Shown: piece by piece, positions 62,561 to 64,000 of the stretch
How positions within the stretch are numbered: the stretch's first letter is position 1
How the letters are laid out: each line of letters starts with the position of its first letter
Assembly: GCF_944324505.1 (NCBI RefSeq)
Contig: NZ_CALUWO010000004.1
Location: 62,001 to 126,000 of the forward strand
Origin: an uncultured Desulfovibrio sp.
GTDB lineage: Bacteria; Desulfobacterota; Desulfovibrionia; Desulfovibrionales; Desulfovibrionaceae
Length of the DNA: 64,000 bases
Reading direction: 5' to 3'
The notes under the pieces: generated by a model
Databases searched by the model: none
What the model was told of the DNA's origin: nothing
What the model saw: the letters and a program-made list of their open reading frames with translations, nothing else
Made by a program: the position numbers and the translations under genes

Positions 62561-62570
62561 TTCATACTTT

Positions 62571-62885
62571 TTGTTGCAGCCCTGTTCAGAACTCTCAGAA
62601 CATGCCCGTTCCGTACCGGAACGTCATGCGCTGCATGAAACGATATGCGTAGAAAAGCATCCGGCCGCATGCGCTGCATGCAGGCTGTGCTGTGGCGGAC
62701 ATCGTTTCAGAAAAAACGCCACCATACCGTATACGGCACAAAAATATCTGTAGTATAGTCATTTGCAGCAGCATATCGGCGCACAACAGGCCATGGCAAA
62801 CAGGAAATCCATGCAGCAGCAATCATTCCGGCGTATATGCCCTGCATCGTTCGTCAAAGCCAGCCATAAAGAGCTGGCCCATGTA
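62571..62885. other. Long non-coding region between bioB and the MucR-type gene
   Basis: About 315 bp without a convincing gene. It holds the hairpin GTTCCG-TAC-CGGAAC (62609-62623) and two palindromes (see 62625-62680), plus an AT-rich stretch near 62700-62760. It could be a control region or encode a small RNA; nothing decisive is seen. Confidence 0.35.
62625..62680. repeat. Two copies of the palindrome CATGCGCTGCATG
   Basis: Identical 13-bp sequences at 62625-62637 and 62668-62680, each itself CATGC-3-GCATG. They begin 143 bp upstream of bioB. The repetition and dyad symmetry suggest protein-binding sites. Confidence 0.6.
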
Positions 62886-62919
62886 AAAAAGCCCGCCACA
62901 ACAGCGGGCTTTTTCTTTT
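62886..62919. terminator. Bidirectional terminator
   Basis: An 11-bp stem (62886-62896 / 62904-62914) has T-runs on both strands. It ends the MucR-type gene on the minus strand. Confidence 0.85.
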
Positions 62920-62942
62920 GACATCAAAAGCGAAATGCGAGA

Positions 62943-63341
62943 CTAGTCAGCCTTGCGCCGCTTTTCCCACAGCTTCATGTCCTTCATCTTCTTGCGGCGT
63001 TCACGCTGCAAAGCCTTGCAGACCAGCGGCGAATCCTTTTTGAATCCCCACTTTTCGCGATAGGCGGCAGCGTCCATGCCATGCGACGCCAGATGACGCC
63101 GCGTCAGAATCTTGAAGGTTTTGCCGCATTCCAGGCAGGTAACCGACTTTTCTTTGACGGATTTACGTGCCTCAAGCACCATATCGCCACTTTCCAGCTC
63201 GGCAGGCGTTTCGCCTTCAGCCACGGAACGTATTCCCTGGGCCAGTTTCTGAATGAAAGACGTGATCTCGTCTTCGCTCATGACACGAACACTGGCCTGA
63301 GCGCGGGCAATTTCCAATGCTTCCTTCAGATAATCATCCAT
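62943..63341 (-). CDS. MucR/Ros-family transcriptional regulator
   Basis: The protein has 132 aa. The Ros-type zinc finger CLECGKTFKILTRRHLASHG is followed by the conserved helical part YREKWGFKKDSPLVC. The N-terminus before about residue 60 is specific. MucR proteins bind AT-rich DNA and often repress envelope or polysaccharide genes. The RBS AGAGGT precedes the ATG at 63339-63341. Desulfovibrio genomes usually encode several; the target here is unknown. Confidence 0.9.
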   Translation of the reverse strand: MDDYLKEALEIARAQASVRVMSEDEITSFIQKLAQGIRSVAEGETPAELESGDMVLEARKSVKEKSVTCLECGKTFKILTRRHLASHGMDAAAYREKWGFKKDSPLVCKALQRERRKKMKDMKLWEKRRKAD

Positions 63342-63473
63342 AGCGCACCTCTTGAATGGATGTAGGTCAGTGAAATATCCGAAAAAATCTCACGCCTTAA
63401 GGGAGGCTACCCTACACGTTCCCCCTGTAGGCGTCAATGCTTTCTTCCTGTGCGCGGGCGCACATTCCGTGCA

Positions 63474-64000
63474 TCAGTCAAACGTCGTCACATCACGCAT
63501 GGTGACGGTTCCCAGTATCTTTTCATCCAGATACTGCCAGCGCACGCCATTGGCCATACTGTTGCGGATACTGGCAGCGGGAACGCTGCCGCCAAGGCGG
63601 AAGGCTTCCCGGGCACGCTGCTCGAATTCCGCCAGCACATTGGCCTGCCCGTAGGGCAGCGCTTCAAGGGTTGTTATCCCCTGCGGCAGCGGTTCACGAT
63701 ATTCCAGCACAATCTTGACCTGGTTGAAATCGCTGCGGGCCGCAAATACCCGGGCCACCCAGCGGCGGGGCGGCACTTCTCCCTTTTCGGCAGCCGCCTG
63801 GGCCTCCGGGTCCATGAGTGCCAGGAAGGGGTCCCGGCGCTCGCTTACCATATAGGTGCAGGCTTCAAAGCCCATACCGTCAATGACTTCCGGTCGCCAG
63901 TCCACGGCAAAGGGATGATACAGGGCACTGTTCCAGAACCACAGCGGGTCCAGTTCCGCCATGGCCACCACGGCAAAGGGACCCTTGCCCGGATCCTTGC
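63474..64000 (-). CDS. Unrecognised protein, 5' end beyond the window
   Basis: At least 174 aa are visible and the frame stays open through the right edge (KDPGKGPFAVVAMAELDPLW...). Motifs: LWFWNSALYHPFAVDWRPEV, YMVSERRDPFLALMDPEAQ and FNQVKIVLEYREPLP. It has no membrane segment in the visible part. I do not recognise the family. An internal GTG at 63969-63971 is unlikely to be the real start because the upstream codons continue the same style. Confidence 0.65.
   Translation of the reverse strand, partial: KDPGKGPFAVVAMAELDPLWFWNSALYHPFAVDWRPEVIDGMGFEACTYMVSERRDPFLALMDPEAQAAAEKGEVPPRRWVARVFAARSDFNQVKIVLEYREPLPQGITTLEALPYGQANVLAEFEQRAREAFRLGGSVPAASIRNSMANGVRWQYLDEKILGTVTMRDVTTFD

Noticed and set aside
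62483..62570. BirA operator in front of bioB
   Set aside because: No dyad resembling TTGTAACC-N-GGTTACAA; only loosely related GACACAAAA / GACAAAAG direct repeats are present.
62595..62822. 75-codon minus-strand ORF upstream of bioB
   Set aside because: Codon use unlike the neighbours, no RBS, and the region holds repeated palindromes instead.

Overview
The window is GC-rich chromosomal DNA from a sulfate-reducing deltaproteobacterium of the Desulfovibrio group, probably close to the gut lineage. The evidence is two Desulfovibrio-type homotrimeric outer-membrane porins, a tungsten-type aldehyde ferredoxin oxidoreductase, a MucR-type regulator, a tmRNA with tag ANNDYEYAYAA, and biotin genes arranged around a private acyl carrier protein. 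The genes look like ordinary chromosome in short operons. I see no insertion sequence, prophage, CRISPR array or tRNA. Two AT-rich patches (about 1700-2450 and 12400-13080) look acquired.

Layout. 1-4650: a sulfatase-fold membrane enzyme with an extra GDPD-like domain, a small Cys-rich protein and a porin. 4865-12389: RelA/SpoT, a peptide-type solute-binding protein and an SNF2/SWIM helicase. 12411-12919: a long hairpin and an orphan domain resembling part of McrA-like restriction enzymes. 13082-19692: a pterin-cofactor block with MoeA, a MoeA-PBP fusion, a ThiF/MoeB-type enzyme, a MoaD/ThiS sulfur carrier and the AOR they presumably serve. 19987-24983: diaminopropionate ammonia-lyase and small housekeeping genes. 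25126-35427: EF-P, FtsK, LolA, a HAD phosphatase, a split RdgC, two peptide ABC permeases and RecN. 35564-41872: tmRNA, ThyX, a lone TrpB, the second porin and UvrC. 41873-48878: RlmH, Sua5, Nudix, a UbiD-type decarboxylase, NAD synthetase and GlpX.

49076-54007 is a metal-homeostasis block. A CsoR-type repressor is followed by a P-type ATPase whose promoter carries a palindromic operator exactly between the -35 and -10. Next comes a yybP-ykoY (Mn2+) riboswitch whose P1 strand overlaps an intrinsic terminator, in front of a CaCA-family cation exchanger.

54901-62482 is the most interesting region: a complete-looking biotin system. A forward operon encodes a FabZ-like dehydratase, a FabG-like reductase, a dedicated 127-aa ACP, a KAS, a second hotdog protein and BioF. 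It faces a reverse operon of bioB and a bioD-bioA fusion. None of BioC, BioH/BioG, BioW, BioI or BioZ is present in the cluster, so the pimeloyl moiety is probably made on the private ACP by a pathway without methyl esters. BioB also lacks one cysteine of the classical [2Fe-2S] site. The window ends with a MucR-type regulator and a gene cut by the right edge.
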